DNA from: an uncultured Pelagibacteraceae bacterium
Lineage (GTDB): Bacteria > Pseudomonadota > Alphaproteobacteria > Pelagibacterales > Pelagibacteraceae
NCBI GenBank assembly: GCA_902578255.1
Contig: CACHCH010000004.1
Span: 32,566 to 96,565, forward strand
DNA length: 64,000 bases
Direction: 5' to 3'
Part shown: positions 21,461 to 33,653 of the stretch, in pieces
How positions within the stretch are numbered: position 1 is the first letter of the stretch
Layout: each line of letters begins with the position of its first letter
Program-made: the position numbers and the translations under genes
The notes under the pieces: model-generated
The model's input: the letters and a program-made list of their open reading frames with translations, nothing else
Databases searched by the model: none
Told to the model about the DNA's origin: nothing

Positions 21461-22963
21461 ATGCTTCTCATGAAGTTAATTGAACACTTTGTTGGCGGAA
21501 AATTATTTTCAGGTTCTTCTGACAGAAAAGGTAAAGTTTTTAATCCAGCTACAGGTGAACAAGAATCTGAGGTTAAGTTAGCGTCGAAATCAGATTTAAA
21601 TCAAGCAGTTGGAATTGCCAAAAAAGCTTTTGAAACATGGTCTTTAAAGCCAGCTCTTCAAAGAGCAAGAGTAATGTTTAAATTTAAAGAATTAATTGAA
21701 AAAAATTCTGATGAGTTGACAAAACTAATTGTTTCTGAACATGGAAAAGTTTTTGAAGATGCCAGGGGTTCTTTAACAAGAGGACTTGAAGTTGTTGAAT
21801 TTGCTTGTGGAATACCTCATTTATTAAAAGGTGAATTTTCTGAAAATGTTGGCACAAATGTTGATAGTTGGTCAATGAGACAACCTTTAGGGGTGGTTGC
21901 AGGAATTACCCCATTTAATTTTCCTGCCATGGTTCCAATGTGGATGTTTCCAATTGCAATCGCATGTGGGAATACATTTATTTTAAAACCATCTGAAAAG
22001 GATCCTTCATGCTCTATTATGTTAGCTCAATTGCTTACAGAAGCAGGTCTTCCAGATGGCGTGTTTAATGTAGTGAATGGTGACAAAGAATCTGTAGATG
22101 CAATATTGGAGAACTCAGATATTAAAGCAGTAAGCTTTGTAGGCTCAACTCCAATTGCAAAATATATTTATGAAAATTCAGCTAAAAATGAAAAGAGAGT
22201 TCAAGCACTAGGTGGTGCTAAAAATCATTTGGTGGTAATGCCAGATTGTGATTTAGATGGAGCAGTTAACGGTTTAATGGGTGCAGCTTATGGTTCTGCA
22301 GGTGAAAGATGTATGGCCCAATCAGTTGCGGTTGCTGTTGGAGATATTGGAGATGAGCTTGTTTCAAGATTATCTAAAAAAGCTGAAGCTTTAAAAGTTG
22401 GCCCTGGAATGGATAAAGCATCTGAAATGGGTCCTTTGGTCACAAAAGAACACCTAGAAAGAGTTAAAGGATATGTAGACTTAGGTGTTAAAGAAGGTGC
22501 TAAACTAGTTGTTGATGGAAGAGATCTTAAACTTCAAGGTTATGAGAATGGATTTTATATTGGTGGTTGTTTATTTGATCATGTCAATAAAGATATGAGA
22601 ATATACAAAGAGGAAATATTTGGCCCAGTATTATCAGTTGTAAGAGTTAAAACTTTTGAAGAGGCTGCAAAATTAATAAACGATCATGAATATGGAAATG
22701 GAGTAAGTATTTATACTAGAGATGGAGATGCTGGAAGAACATTCGCTAGCAATATTCAAGTAGGTATGGTCGGTATTAACGTACCCATACCAGTGCCGAT
22801 GGCCTTTCATAGTTTTGGGGGCTGGAAAAGATCTTTATTTGGAGATAGTGCAATGCACGGTATGGAAGGAATAAAATTTTATACAAAACTTAAAACAGTA
22901 ACATCTAGGTGGCCTTCTGGTATCCGTTCAAATGCGGAATTTGTAATGCCAACAATGAAATAA
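21461..22963 (+). CDS. mmsA: Methylmalonate-semialdehyde dehydrogenase (CoA-acylating)
   Basis: ALDH family: [76 protein letters not shown]; actual start may be 21470 (MKLIEHF). Confidence 0.93.
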   Translation: MLLMKLIEHFVGGKLFSGSSDRKGKVFNPATGEQESEVKLASKSDLNQAVGIAKKAFETWSLKPALQRARVMFKFKELIEKNSDELTKLIVSEHGKVFEDARGSLTRGLEVVEFACGIPHLLKGEFSENVGTNVDSWSMRQPLGVVAGITPFNFPAMVPMWMFPIAIACGNTFILKPSEKDPSCSIMLAQLLTEAGLPDGVFNVVNGDKESVDAILENSDIKAVSFVGSTPIAKYIYENSAKNEKRVQALGGAKNHLVVMPDCDLDGAVNGLMGAAYGSAGERCMAQSVAVAVGDIGDELVSRLSKKAEALKVGPGMDKASEMGPLVTKEHLERVKGYVDLGVKEGAKLVVDGRDLKLQGYENGFYIGGCLFDHVNKDMRIYKEEIFGPVLSVVRVKTFEEAAKLINDHEYGNGVSIYTRDGDAGRTFASNIQVGMVGINVPIPVPMAFHSFGGWKRSLFGDSAMHGMEGIKFYTKLKTVTSRWPSGIRSNAEFVMPTMK

Positions 22964-22973
22964 AAGGAAAATA

Positions 22974-23936
22974 ATGACAAAAATATCTTTGATTGGCGCA
23001 GGCCAAATTGGTGGAACTCTTGCTCACTTAATTGGTACAAAAGAATTAGTAAATGAAGTAGTGTTATTTGATGTAGCGAGCGGTATTGCAAAAGGAAAAG
23101 CTTTAGATATAGCCCAATCTTCATCTGTAGATGGTTTTAATGTTAAATTTTCAGGTACTGATAATTACAAAGATATTAAGGACTCTGATGTAATAATTAT
23201 TACTGCAGGTGTACCTAGAAAACCAGGAATGAGTAGGGATGATTTACTAGGAATAAATTTAAAAATTATTAAACAAGTGGCTGAAGGAGTTAAACAAAAC
23301 GCCCCAAATGCTTTTGTTATATGTATTACTAATCCATTAGACGTGATGGTTATGGCATTTCAAAAATTTTCTAGTTTACCAGCTAATAAAGTTGTGGGCA
23401 TGGCAGGTATTTTGGATAGTTCTAGATTTAAATTATTTTTATCTCTAGAATTAAAAGTACCAGTTAAAGAGATTGAAGCGATGGTGATGGGTGGACATGG
23501 TGATACAATGGTTCCTATGCCTAGATTTACAAAAGTCTCTGGCCGACCTTTACTTGATTTAGTCAAAGATGGAAAAATATCTCAAGAAAGACTTGAAGAA
23601 ATAAATCAACGAACAAGAGATGGAGGAGCTGAGATAGTTAAGTTTTTAGAGAAAGGTTCTGCATTCTATGCTCCTGCAGCATCAGGTGTTCAAATGGCTG
23701 AAGCATATTTAAATGATCAAAAAAAATTATTACCATGTGCTGTCCAATTAAATGGAGAGTACAGTGTAAATAATGTTTATGCTGGAGTGCCAGTTATCAT
23801 TGGAAAAAGTGGCGTTGAAAAAATTGAGGAAGTCAGTTTAGATGATAATGAGAAAAAAGAGTTTATGCATTCAATAGATGCAGTAAAAGCTCTTTGGGAA
23901 GCTGCATCAAAAATAGATCCTGATCTTACCAAATAA
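22974..23936 (+). CDS. mdh: Malate dehydrogenase
   Basis: [40 protein letters not shown]. Confidence 0.98.
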   Translation: MTKISLIGAGQIGGTLAHLIGTKELVNEVVLFDVASGIAKGKALDIAQSSSVDGFNVKFSGTDNYKDIKDSDVIIITAGVPRKPGMSRDDLLGINLKIIKQVAEGVKQNAPNAFVICITNPLDVMVMAFQKFSSLPANKVVGMAGILDSSRFKLFLSLELKVPVKEIEAMVMGGHGDTMVPMPRFTKVSGRPLLDLVKDGKISQERLEEINQRTRDGGAEIVKFLEKGSAFYAPAASGVQMAEAYLNDQKKLLPCAVQLNGEYSVNNVYAGVPVIIGKSGVEKIEEVSLDDNEKKEFMHSIDAVKALWEAASKIDPDLTK

Positions 23937-23938
23937 AA

Positions 23939-25099
23939 ATGAATATACACGAGCATCAAGCCAAACAAATCTTAAAAAAATATGGTGCATTAGTCCCAGA
24001 AGGAGTATTTGCTTTAAACATTGAGGAACTGCTTGAGAAAGTAAAATCACTGAAAACTGAAAAATACGTTCTCAAAGCACAAATACATGCTGGTGGAAGA
24101 GGAAAAGCTGGAGGTGTAAAAATTTTAAATACAATTGATGAGCTAGAATTAGCAGCTAAAGAGTTGCTCGGTAAAACACTTATTACACATCAAACAGGCC
24201 CAGAAGGAAGAGAAGTTAAAAGATTATATGTTGAAGAGTCCTCAAACATAGAAAAGGAATTTTATTTATCGTGTCTTGTGGATAGAGCTAGTTCAAAAAT
24301 TGCCTTCATATCAAGTGATCAAGGAGGCATGGATATTGAGGAAGTTGCGAGTAAAACACCAAAAAAAATTTTAACTACAAAAGTTGATATTAATGAAGAA
24401 ATTTCAAATACTGATTGTGAAAAAATTATAGAAATTTTTGATTTAAATAATGATGTAAAAAACCAAGCTATAAATTTGATCAAATCAATTTATAAAATGT
24501 TTATAAGCACTGATGCTAATATGGTTGAGGTCAATCCTTTGATTTTGACTAAAGATGAAAAAATAGTTTGTTTAGATGCAAAAGTAAATTTTGACTCAAA
24601 TGCCTTGTTCAGACATCCTGAAATTGTTGAGCTTAGAGACCTTAATGAGGAAGACTCAACAGAAATTGAGGCAAGCAAACATGACCTCGCTTATATAAAA
24701 TTAGATGGAAGCATAGGCTGTATGGTCAATGGAGCAGGATTAGCAATGGCTACAATGGATATAATAAAATTATATGGAAAGGAGCCTGCCAATTTTTTAG
24801 ATGTGGGAGGTGGCGCATCAAAAGAAAAAGTTTCTGCAGCTTTAAAAATTATTCTTTCTGATAAGAATGTTAAAGGTATCTTAATTAATATTTTTGGAGG
24901 AATTATGAGATGTGATGTGCTGGCACAAGGGGTAGTAGACGCTGCTAAGGAGGTAAATATTAGTGTTCCTTTAGTGGTTAGACTTGCAGGTACAAATTTT
25001 AAGCAAGGTAAAGAAATACTCGATAGTTCTGGTTTGAAGTTAATATCAGCAGAAAATCTAGATGATGCTGCTAAAAAAATTGTTGAGGCGATAAAATAA
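23939..25099 (+). CDS. sucC: Succinyl-CoA synthetase beta subunit
   Basis: MNIHEHQAKQILKKYG, GGRGKAGGVK, NIFGGIMRCDV. Confidence 0.98.
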   Translation: MNIHEHQAKQILKKYGALVPEGVFALNIEELLEKVKSLKTEKYVLKAQIHAGGRGKAGGVKILNTIDELELAAKELLGKTLITHQTGPEGREVKRLYVEESSNIEKEFYLSCLVDRASSKIAFISSDQGGMDIEEVASKTPKKILTTKVDINEEISNTDCEKIIEIFDLNNDVKNQAINLIKSIYKMFISTDANMVEVNPLILTKDEKIVCLDAKVNFDSNALFRHPEIVELRDLNEEDSTEIEASKHDLAYIKLDGSIGCMVNGAGLAMATMDIIKLYGKEPANFLDVGGGASKEKVSAALKIILSDKNVKGILINIFGGIMRCDVLAQGVVDAAKEVNISVPLVVRLAGTNFKQGKEILDSSGLKLISAENLDDAAKKIVEAIK

Positions 25100-25975
25100 A
25101 TGTCAGTATTAGTAAACAAAAATACAAAAGTTATTTGTCAGGGCTTCACAGGATCTCATGGCACATTCCACTCTGAACAAGCAATAAAGTATGGGACAAA
25201 TCTTGTAGGTGGAGTAACCCCTAAAAAAGGAGGCCAAAAACATTTAGAAAGACCAGTTTTCAATACAGTGTTGGAGGCAAAAAATGAGGTAGGTGCAGAC
25301 GCCACTATGATCTATGTTCCAGCAAAATTTGCAGCTGCTGCAATCATTGAAGCAATAGATGCTTCAATAGATCTTATTGTTTGTATTACAGAAGGCATTC
25401 CAGTTCAGGATATGCTTAAAGTAAGACAAAGTTTAGCTAACTCAAATAGTCGTCTTATTGGGCCAAACTGCCCAGGAATAATTACACCTGATGAATGTAA
25501 AATTGGAATAATGCCTGGAAATATTCATAAAAGAGGTTCGGTTGGTATCGTTTCTAGATCAGGAACACTAACTTATGAGGCAGTAGCACAAACTACTGAA
25601 AATGGACTGGGTCAATCAACTTGTATTGGCATTGGAGGAGATCCAATCAACGGTACAAATTTTATAGATTGTTTAGATTTATTTTTAAATGATGATGAGA
25701 CAGAGTCGATTTTAATGATTGGTGAAATAGGGGGTACAGCAGAGGAAGAGGCTTCAGAATTTATCAAAAATCATAAAATTAAAAAACCTATAGTTGGATT
25801 TATAGCAGGAATTACAGCTCCGCCAGGTCGAAGAATGGGTCATGCAGGGGCTATTATTTCTGGAGGCAAAGGTGGGGCAAAAGACAAAATAAAAAAGATG
25901 GAAGAATGTGGGATTACAGTTGCAGAATCACCATCAATTATTGGAAAAACATTGTTTAATAAACTGTCTAATTGA
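25100..25975 (+). CDS. sucD: Succinyl-CoA synthetase alpha subunit
   Basis: [49 protein letters not shown]. Confidence 0.98.
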   Translation: MSVLVNKNTKVICQGFTGSHGTFHSEQAIKYGTNLVGGVTPKKGGQKHLERPVFNTVLEAKNEVGADATMIYVPAKFAAAAIIEAIDASIDLIVCITEGIPVQDMLKVRQSLANSNSRLIGPNCPGIITPDECKIGIMPGNIHKRGSVGIVSRSGTLTYEAVAQTTENGLGQSTCIGIGGDPINGTNFIDCLDLFLNDDETESILMIGEIGGTAEEEASEFIKNHKIKKPIVGFIAGITAPPGRRMGHAGAIISGGKGGAKDKIKKMEECGITVAESPSIIGKTLFNKLSN

Positions 25976-26010
25976 AAAATACTATTAGAAGGATATATTA
26001 AGTAAAAAAG

Positions 26011-28929
26011 ATGTCTTCATCAAAAAATCTTGAATTTGAAAAAACTTCATTCTTAAATAAGTCTAATAGTGCATTTATTGAACAAATGTATCTTAAGTTT
26101 ATCAATAAAGATCCTGAATTACCTGAGAGCTGGGTAAATTATTTTGAGGGTATAGGCGAAGAGATAAAAGTTATTGCTTCAGAAATAAATGGGCCATCTT
26201 GGGGGCCTTCAAAAGTAAAAATAGATATTGATGAATTACAAAAAAAAATAGAGATAGAGGATAACAATAAAGTAAATAATGAAAAAATAGATTCATCAGA
26301 AAAATTCAATTTTCAATTACTTGCAGACTCTAACAAAGATTCCATAAGTGCTGTTGCCTTAATACGTGCTTATAGATTGAGAGGACATTTATTAGCAAAT
26401 TTAGATCCACTAGAAATGAGAGAATCTGAGTATCTTGATGAATTACATCCTGAATTTTATGGTTTTAAAAAACAGAATTATGAAAAGAAAATTTTCTTAA
26501 ATGGAGTAATTAATAAAAAATATGCAAATATTAGAGAAATACTAAAATTTTTAAAAAAAACATATTGTGGAAATATTGGTTATGAGTTTATGCATGTTTC
26601 AAATCCAGTTGAGAGAAAATGGTTTAGAGACAGAATAGAGCAAGATCAAAATGCTTTAAATTTTACGAAGAATGGTAAAGAGGCGATACTAAATAAACTT
26701 GTACAAGCAGAAGGTTTTGAAAAATTTTTAGCTACTAAATATGTTGGTACAAAAAGATTTGGTCTTGATGGAGGTGAAAGTTTAATACCAGCTCTTGAGC
26801 AAATAATTAAAATTGGTGGGCAAAATCAGATTAAAGAAGTTAAAATTGGAATGTCTCATAGAGGTAGACTTAATGTTTTGGCAAATGTGTTACAAAAATC
26901 ATATAAAAGGATATTTAATGAATTTGCAGGGGAAGTAAGCTCAGATTCTGAGGAAAGTGCAGGAGATGTAAAATACCATCTTGGTGCATCTTCAGATAGG
27001 CAGTTTGATGGAAACTCTGTTCACGTAAGTTTAACAGATAATCCCTCTCACCTAGAAGCTGTCAATCCAGTAGTTTTAGGACAAACAAGAGCAAAGCAAT
27101 TTTTTCATAAAGATAAAGAAAGAAATAAAGTTATACCTATTCTTATTCATGGAGATGCTGCTTTTGCTGGCCAAGGAGTGGTAGCAGAATGTTTTGCTAT
27201 GTCAGGACTTCCTGGCCATAATACAGGCGGCACCATTCATATTATAGTAAATAATCAAATTGGTTTCACTACTAGTCCAAGATTTGCCAGGTCGTCACCA
27301 TACCCATCAGATGTTGCAAAAATGGTTGAAGCCCCAATTCTTCATGTGAACGGAGACGACCCAGAAGCAGTTGTTTATGCGACTAGAATTGCTACTGAAT
27401 TTAGACTGAAGTTTAATAGAGATGTTGTAGTCGACCTAATTTGTTATAGAAGATTTGGACATAACGAAGGGGATGAACCTTCATTTACTCAGCCATTGAT
27501 GTATAAAAAAATTAGAGCACATCCGAGTGTTTATAAGATATATGGAAATAAGTTAGTTAATGAAAACTCAATTACCCAAAAACTTTTAGATCAAAATGTT
27601 AAAGGATTTAAAGATTTATTGGACGAACAATATAAAAGTGCAAAAGATTATAAACCTAAAATAGAATGGTTTGAGGGCTCATGGTCTAGATACAAACCAT
27701 CCAAAGGCAAAGATAAAAGAGGTGTAACTGGTTTTGATGAACACAAACTTAAAGAGATATCAGATAGAGTCAATACCATACCTGCAGAAATTAATATTCA
27801 TAAAACTATTTCTAAAATTTTGAATATTAGAAAAAACTCAGTAGATAAAGGTTTTGATATTGATTGGTCTACAGCAGAAGCGCTAGCTTTTGGTTCTTTA
27901 CTTGAAGAGGGTTACCCTGTTAGGCTCGTTGGTCAAGACTCTGGTAGAGGAACATTTAGTCAAAGACATTCAGTTTTAAGAGATCAGATTGATAATTCTA
28001 GGTATATTCCATTAAACAATATTTCAAGTAAACAAAAAAAATTTGAAGTCGTTGATAGTTTTTTATCTGAACTTGCTGTTTTAGGATTTGAATATGGATA
28101 TAGTTTAGTGGAACCCAATACATTAACATTGTGGGAAGCTCAATTTGGAGATTTTGCTAACGGTGCACAAGTTGTAATTGATCAATTTATAGCATCAGGA
28201 GAAAGAAAGTGGAATAGAGCTTCTGGATTAGTGATGTTATTACCTCATGCCTATGAAGGACAAGGGCCAGAACATTCTTCTGCAAGATTAGAAAGATTTT
28301 TACAACTTTGTTCAAATGATAATATGCAAGTATTAAACTGTACTACCCCTGCCAATTATTTTCATGCTTTACGAAGACAAATGCATAGAGATTTTAGAAA
28401 GCCATTAATAATTATGACACCAAAATCTTTACTAAGAAATAAGTTCTGTGTTTCAAATTTAAAAGATTTTAATAAAGAAAATACTTTTCATAGAATATTA
28501 TGGGATCATGCAATTGATCCAAAAGTAGATGGTTTTATTGAGCTAAAAGATAGCTCAAAGATAAAAAAAGTAATTTTATGTTCTGGTAAAATATATTTTG
28601 ATCTTTTGGATGCCAGAGAAAAACTAAAAAAAGATAATGTTATAATTTTTAGAATTGAACAATTATATCCTTTTCCTGCAAAAGCTCTTGTAAATGAGTT
28701 AAAACCATACGTAAAAAATGCTAATTTTTTTTGGTGCCAAGAGGAGCCTAAAAATATGGGCGCCTGGTTTTCAGTTAGAGATTATATCCAATGGACATTA
28801 GATAGTTTAAAGGCTAATAATAACAAAATTTCTTATATAGGAAGAAGCCCAGATGCAAGTCCAGCAACCGGATATGCCAAAAGGCACAATTCTCAACAAC
28901 AAGAAATAATAAATAAGGTTTTTGAATAA
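26011..28929 (+). CDS. sucA: 2-oxoglutarate dehydrogenase E1 component
   Basis: ALIRAYRLRGHLLANLDPL, GMSHRGRLNVLANVL, GHNEGDEPSFTQPLMY, LLPHAYEGQGPEHSSARLERFLQL. Confidence 0.98.
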   Translation: MSSSKNLEFEKTSFLNKSNSAFIEQMYLKFINKDPELPESWVNYFEGIGEEIKVIASEINGPSWGPSKVKIDIDELQKKIEIEDNNKVNNEKIDSSEKFNFQLLADSNKDSISAVALIRAYRLRGHLLANLDPLEMRESEYLDELHPEFYGFKKQNYEKKIFLNGVINKKYANIREILKFLKKTYCGNIGYEFMHVSNPVERKWFRDRIEQDQNALNFTKNGKEAILNKLVQAEGFEKFLATKYVGTKRFGLDGGESLIPALEQIIKIGGQNQIKEVKIGMSHRGRLNVLANVLQKSYKRIFNEFAGEVSSDSEESAGDVKYHLGASSDRQFDGNSVHVSLTDNPSHLEAVNPVVLGQTRAKQFFHKDKERNKVIPILIHGDAAFAGQGVVAECFAMSGLPGHNTGGTIHIIVNNQIGFTTSPRFARSSPYPSDVAKMVEAPILHVNGDDPEAVVYATRIATEFRLKFNRDVVVDLICYRRFGHNEGDEPSFTQPLMYKKIRAHPSVYKIYGNKLVNENSITQKLLDQNVKGFKDLLDEQYKSAKDYKPKIEWFEGSWSRYKPSKGKDKRGVTGFDEHKLKEISDRVNTIPAEINIHKTISKILNIRKNSVDKGFDIDWSTAEALAFGSLLEEGYPVRLVGQDSGRGTFSQRHSVLRDQIDNSRYIPLNNISSKQKKFEVVDSFLSELAVLGFEYGYSLVEPNTLTLWEAQFGDFANGAQVVIDQFIASGERKWNRASGLVMLLPHAYEGQGPEHSSARLERFLQLCSNDNMQVLNCTTPANYFHALRRQMHRDFRKPLIIMTPKSLLRNKFCVSNLKDFNKENTFHRILWDHAIDPKVDGFIELKDSSKIKKVILCSGKIYFDLLDAREKLKKDNVIIFRIEQLYPFPAKALVNELKPYVKNANFFWCQEEPKNMGAWFSVRDYIQWTLDSLKANNNKISYIGRSPDASPATGYAKRHNSQQQEIINKVFE

Positions 28930-28935
28930 ATTGTA

Positions 28936-30240
28936 ATGAGTGAAAAAATTGTAGTTCCTGCACTTGGTGAGAGTATAACCGAAGCAACAGTGGCCAAATG
29001 GTTAAAAAATACAGGAGATTCTGTTGATGCAGACGAACCAATAGTTGAACTTGAAACAGATAAAGTAAATTTAGAAGTCCCCTCTCCAATAAAAGGAGTA
29101 TTAACTGAAATAAATTCTAAAGACGGGTCTGTAGTGGAAGTGGGAGCTTTACTAGGTTCTGTTTCTGAAAATGGGAGTGGCGTCAAACCCACTCCTACAA
29201 ATAATGAGGAAGTTAAAAAACAAGAGATCGAACCTAGTGAAAATAACGTTATTAAATTAGACCCAATTAAAAAAGAGCCTAAAGTTTTTGAGGAGACTTT
29301 GAAAGTAGACGAGCAAATTGAAAAACCTTTAGTATTATCTGATGAAGTTGTTGATCAAGCACCAACAATTAACAATACTCAGAGCCAAACACTGTCACCA
29401 GCTGTTCGTAAAATTGTTGCTGAAAATAAAATAGACCTAGCTACAGTTCAAGGTTCTGGAAAAGATGGGCGAGTTCTTAAAGGTGACTTGATAAGTATGA
29501 TGGGAGTAAATCCAAAACCTTCAGAGAGAAAAATTCAATATGGTCAAGAAGAAAGAATCAAGATGACCAGACTTAGACAAACTATTGCTAAAAGATTAAA
29601 GCAAGCTCAAGAAAATGCAGCCTTACTAACAACATTCAACGAAGTCGACATGACAAGTATTATGCAAATGAGAAAAGAAAATCAGGAAGATTTTCAATCT
29701 AGATATAATATTAAACTTGGCTTTATGTCATTTTTTGTAAAAGCATGCGTTGTTGCTTTAAAGAATTTTCCAGCAGTAAATGCAGAAATCGATGGGGATG
29801 AAATAATTTACAAAAATTATTATAATATTAGTTTTGCGGTTGGAACTGATAAAGGTTTAGTAGTACCAGTTTTAAGAAATGCAGATGAGTTATCTTTTGC
29901 AGATATTGAAAAAAATATTAAAGAAATTTCTGAAAAAGCGAAGGATGGAAAATTGGCAATTGAGGATCTTCAAGGAGGAACATTCACAATAAGTAATGGT
30001 GGAGTTTATGGTTCTATGCTTTCAACACCTATATTGAACCTTCCACAATCTGGTGTTCTAGGAATGCATAATATTGTTGAAAGACCTGCTGTTGTTGATG
30101 GAGAAATTAAAATAAGACCAATAATGTATTTAGCTTTGTCGTATGATCATAGAATTATTGATGGTAAAGAGTCAGTGTCATTTCTTAAAACGATAAAGGA
30201 AAATTTAGAGGACCCGAGAAGGTTGTTTTTGGATATTTAG
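28936..30240 (+). CDS. sucB: 2-oxoglutarate dehydrogenase E2 (dihydrolipoamide succinyltransferase)
   Basis: Lipoyl domain [13 protein letters not shown]3-binding domain, catalytic [13 protein letters not shown]. Confidence 0.97.
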   Translation: MSEKIVVPALGESITEATVAKWLKNTGDSVDADEPIVELETDKVNLEVPSPIKGVLTEINSKDGSVVEVGALLGSVSENGSGVKPTPTNNEEVKKQEIEPSENNVIKLDPIKKEPKVFEETLKVDEQIEKPLVLSDEVVDQAPTINNTQSQTLSPAVRKIVAENKIDLATVQGSGKDGRVLKGDLISMMGVNPKPSERKIQYGQEERIKMTRLRQTIAKRLKQAQENAALLTTFNEVDMTSIMQMRKENQEDFQSRYNIKLGFMSFFVKACVVALKNFPAVNAEIDGDEIIYKNYYNISFAVGTDKGLVVPVLRNADELSFADIEKNIKEISEKAKDGKLAIEDLQGGTFTISNGGVYGSMLSTPILNLPQSGVLGMHNIVERPAVVDGEIKIRPIMYLALSYDHRIIDGKESVSFLKTIKENLEDPRRLFLDI

Positions 30241-31641
30241 ATGTCAGAAAAATTTCAAGCAGTAGTAATTGGTGGTGGACCTGGTGGATATGTTTGTGCG
30301 ATTAGACTTTCTCAATTAGGATTGAAAACAGCATGTATAGAATCTAGAGGTTCTTTAGGAGGCACCTGCTTAAATATTGGCTGTATACCATCAAAGAGTT
30401 TGTTAAATTTATCTGAGGAATTTCATAAAGTTAAGGGATTGGCTAACAAAGGAATAGAAGTAGGAGATGTTAAGCTAAACCTTAATAAAATGATGAAAAG
30501 TAAAGATAAAGCTGTAACTGTTCTAACAAAAGGGGTTGAATTTTTATTTAAGAAAAACAAAGTAACTTATTTCAAAGGTTATGGTAGTTTCAAAACTCAA
30601 AACGAAATTTCAATTAAAGATAATGAAAATAAAGAGACTATTATACAGTCTGAAAAAACTATAATAGCAACAGGATCTGTAGCTACTTCATTACCAGGAA
30701 TTGAAATTGATGAGCAAAAAATAGTTTCTTCGACTGGTGCATTAAAGCTTGAAAAAGTTCCAAATAAAATGGTTGTTGTGGGCGGCGGTTATATTGGATT
30801 AGAAATGGGATCGGTTTGGTCAAGACTGGGTTCTGAAGTACAGGTGGTAGAGTTTTTAGATCACATCACACCAGGTATGGATAAAGAAATATCCTCAGAA
30901 TTTATGAAAATTCTAAAGAAACAAGGCATTAAGTTTAATATGCAAAATAAAGTTGAAAAAATTAAAAAAAATAAATCTGGAGTAACAGTATCCACTGTAG
31001 ATAAAGAAGGAAATAAAAATGATTTAGATTGTGATGTAGTTTTAATTTCTGTTGGTAGGAAGGCAAATACTGAGGGCTTAAATTTAGAAACTGTTGGAGT
31101 TGAACTGGACGATAGAAAAAGAATTAAAACTGATAAATCATTTAAAACAAATTTAGAGAATATATATGCAATTGGTGATGTAATATCAGGACCCATGCTT
31201 GCTCATAAAGCTGAAGATGAAGGTATTGCTGTTGCTGAAAACATTGCAGGACAATCAGGGCATGTCAATTATGATACTATTCCAGGTGTTGTATATACCA
31301 CACCAGAAGTTGCAGCGATTGGTAAAACAGAGGAACAATTAAAAGATTCTAAAATAAAATATAAAGTTGGAAAATTTTCATTTATGGCTAATTCAAGAGC
31401 TAAAGCTATTGATGATGCAGAAGGATTTGTGAAAATTTTAGCTGATGAAAAAACAGATAAAGTGTTGGGTGCTCATATAATAGGCCCTCATGCTGGTGAG
31501 TTGATTGCTGAAATTGGCGTTGCCATGGAATTTGGAGCTAGTTCAGAGGATATAGCACGTACATGTCATGCTCACCCAACTTTTTCAGAGGCAGTAAAAG
31601 AGGCAGCTTTATCAGTAGATAAAAGAGCAATACACTCTTAA
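30241..31641 (+). CDS. lpdA: Dihydrolipoamide dehydrogenase
   Basis: VIGGGPGGYVCAIRLSQLG, GGTCLNIGCIPSKSLL, HAHPTFSEAVKEA. Confidence 0.97.
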   Translation: MSEKFQAVVIGGGPGGYVCAIRLSQLGLKTACIESRGSLGGTCLNIGCIPSKSLLNLSEEFHKVKGLANKGIEVGDVKLNLNKMMKSKDKAVTVLTKGVEFLFKKNKVTYFKGYGSFKTQNEISIKDNENKETIIQSEKTIIATGSVATSLPGIEIDEQKIVSSTGALKLEKVPNKMVVVGGGYIGLEMGSVWSRLGSEVQVVEFLDHITPGMDKEISSEFMKILKKQGIKFNMQNKVEKIKKNKSGVTVSTVDKEGNKNDLDCDVVLISVGRKANTEGLNLETVGVELDDRKRIKTDKSFKTNLENIYAIGDVISGPMLAHKAEDEGIAVAENIAGQSGHVNYDTIPGVVYTTPEVAAIGKTEEQLKDSKIKYKVGKFSFMANSRAKAIDDAEGFVKILADEKTDKVLGAHIIGPHAGELIAEIGVAMEFGASSEDIARTCHAHPTFSEAVKEAALSVDKRAIHS

Positions 31642-31662
31642 TTTTTTTTCATATTATAAAAT

Positions 31663-33618
31663 ATGAAATATCCGATTCTATTACCAAATATATTTAATTA
31701 TCCATTCACATATGAAAGTAATTTAGATTTAAAAATTGGTGAATATGTATCAGTACCTTTTGGTAAAAATAAACTTACTGGAGTGGTATGGGATAAATTA
31801 GAAGAAAATGAACAAAAAAAATTTAAATTAAAAAAAGTTTTTAAGAAATTAAAAGTTAAACCTCTAAAAAAAACAACTATAAACTTTTTAAATTGGTTTT
31901 CAGAATACAATATTATTCCAAAGGGCATGGCTTTAAAATTGATGCTATTGAGCAACAATGCAATTGAAGATAATATAAAAAATAATTTTCAAGTTTTTGA
32001 AAGCAATATAAAAAATAATTCAATAAAACTCTCTGAGGACCAAAAGAAATCTCTAAAGGAAATGGTCATTTTAAACAATAAATTTAGAGTACACGTATTA
32101 CAAGGAACAACTGGCTCTGGAAAAACTTTTGTTTATTTTGAGGCATTAAAATCAATAATAAAGAAAGGCTTTCAAGGCTTAATATTATTACCAGAGATAG
32201 GACTAACGGGCCAATTTGAGCAAAAATTTGTTGAATATTTTGGTTTTAATCCAGCTGTTTGGCATTCGGGAATATCAAAAAAGAAAAAAGAAATAATATG
32301 GAATGGAATTTCTAATGGAAAAATTCAAGTTATAATTGGAGCAAGATCGTCTTTATTTTTACCGTTTAAAAAACTTGGAATAATTATTGTTGATGAAGAA
32401 CACGATCAATCATTTAAGCAAGATGAGGGGATAACTTACAACGCTAGAGACATGGCAATAGCTAGAGCATCATTTGAAAATATTCCAATAAATCTTATAA
32501 CTGCAGTTCCATCTGTTGAAACATATGAAAATATAAAAAAAGGAAAATATGGTTTATCTAGATTAAACCAGAGATATCAAAATGCTTCTCTCCCTAATTA
32601 TGAAATTATAAATTTAAATAATTCTAAGTTGGAAAAACAATCGTGGTTATCAAGTGAAATTATTAAAAAAGTAAATTCTCATTTAGAAAAAAAGGATCAA
32701 GTTTTATTTTTTTTAAACAGACGTGGGTTTTCACCACATGTATTATGCAATAAATGTTACACAAGTTTTTCATGTCCAAACTGTAGTATCAATTTAGTTT
32801 ATCATAAAAATAAAGGTAATTTGCTTTGTCATTACTGTGGATTTAAATCTCATTTGAAAAGAGACTGTCCAAAAGAAGGAAATTGTGAATTTATTTTTAG
32901 TGGTCCTGGTGTTGAAAGAATATCAGATGAAGTAAAAAGAAAATTTCCAGATAAGAAAATTGAAATCTTTTCAAGCGATACAATGAATAAAAAAGACTCA
33001 ATGGATAAGTTAGATAAAATTATTAAAAATGAAACTAATATTTTAGTTGGAACTCAATTAATTTCAAAAGGATTTCATTTTCCAAGTTTAAATTGTATTG
33101 TAGTTGTCGACATCGATCTTTCATCTCAAGGACACGATTTGAGAGGAGCTGAAAAGAATTTACAACTTTATCACCAACTTTCAGGAAGAGCGGGAAGAAC
33201 TGGGAAACCAGCTACGGTTTATTTTCAAACTTATAAGCATGATACAAAAGTGATTGATGATATTACTAATAAAAATCCTGATATTTTTTTAGAAAGAGAG
33301 TTAGAGATTAGAAAAAAAAATAAACTTCCACCTTTTCAAAGATTTATCTCACTAATTCTTACAGGTGAAAATGAGCATAAATTAGAAACAGAGGCTTTAG
33401 GATTTAAAAATTTTATAGAAACTAAAATTGAAGGAAAAGTATTGGGCCCAGTAAATGCACCCATATTTAGATTGAAGAGAAAATTTAGAGTTAGATTGTT
33501 AATAAGAGGAATTAAATCAATGAAAGTACAAAACTCAATCGCAAAAATTATACCAAATTATAAGTTTGCGTCTGGAATAAAACTTTCAGTTGATGTTGAC
33601 CCTATAAACTTCAATTAA
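31663..33618 (+). CDS. priA: Primosomal protein N' (replication restart helicase)
   Basis: LQGTTGSGKTFVYFEA, VDEEHDQSFKQDEGITYNARD, zinc-binding CNKCYTSFSCPNC...CHYCG, GTQLISKGFHFP, QLSGRAGRTGKP. Confidence 0.97.
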   Translation: MKYPILLPNIFNYPFTYESNLDLKIGEYVSVPFGKNKLTGVVWDKLEENEQKKFKLKKVFKKLKVKPLKKTTINFLNWFSEYNIIPKGMALKLMLLSNNAIEDNIKNNFQVFESNIKNNSIKLSEDQKKSLKEMVILNNKFRVHVLQGTTGSGKTFVYFEALKSIIKKGFQGLILLPEIGLTGQFEQKFVEYFGFNPAVWHSGISKKKKEIIWNGISNGKIQVIIGARSSLFLPFKKLGIIIVDEEHDQSFKQDEGITYNARDMAIARASFENIPINLITAVPSVETYENIKKGKYGLSRLNQRYQNASLPNYEIINLNNSKLEKQSWLSSEIIKKVNSHLEKKDQVLFFLNRRGFSPHVLCNKCYTSFSCPNCSINLVYHKNKGNLLCHYCGFKSHLKRDCPKEGNCEFIFSGPGVERISDEVKRKFPDKKIEIFSSDTMNKKDSMDKLDKIIKNETNILVGTQLISKGFHFPSLNCIVVVDIDLSSQGHDLRGAEKNLQLYHQLSGRAGRTGKPATVYFQTYKHDTKVIDDITNKNPDIFLERELEIRKKNKLPPFQRFISLILTGENEHKLETEALGFKNFIETKIEGKVLGPVNAPIFRLKRKFRVRLLIRGIKSMKVQNSIAKIIPNYKFASGIKLSVDVDPINFN

Positions 33619-33653
33619 TGAGTAAAAAAAAGCCTTTTTAACAAATCGGTTAC

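Noticed and set aside
24691-25119. 142-aa minus-strand ORF opposite sucC/sucD
   Set aside because: Antisense shadow of conserved sucC; no domain or start-site signal.
33619-33650. AAAAAAAAGCCTTTTT as a priA intrinsic terminator
   Set aside because: Stem would be almost only A-T pairs with a tiny loop; too weak to support.
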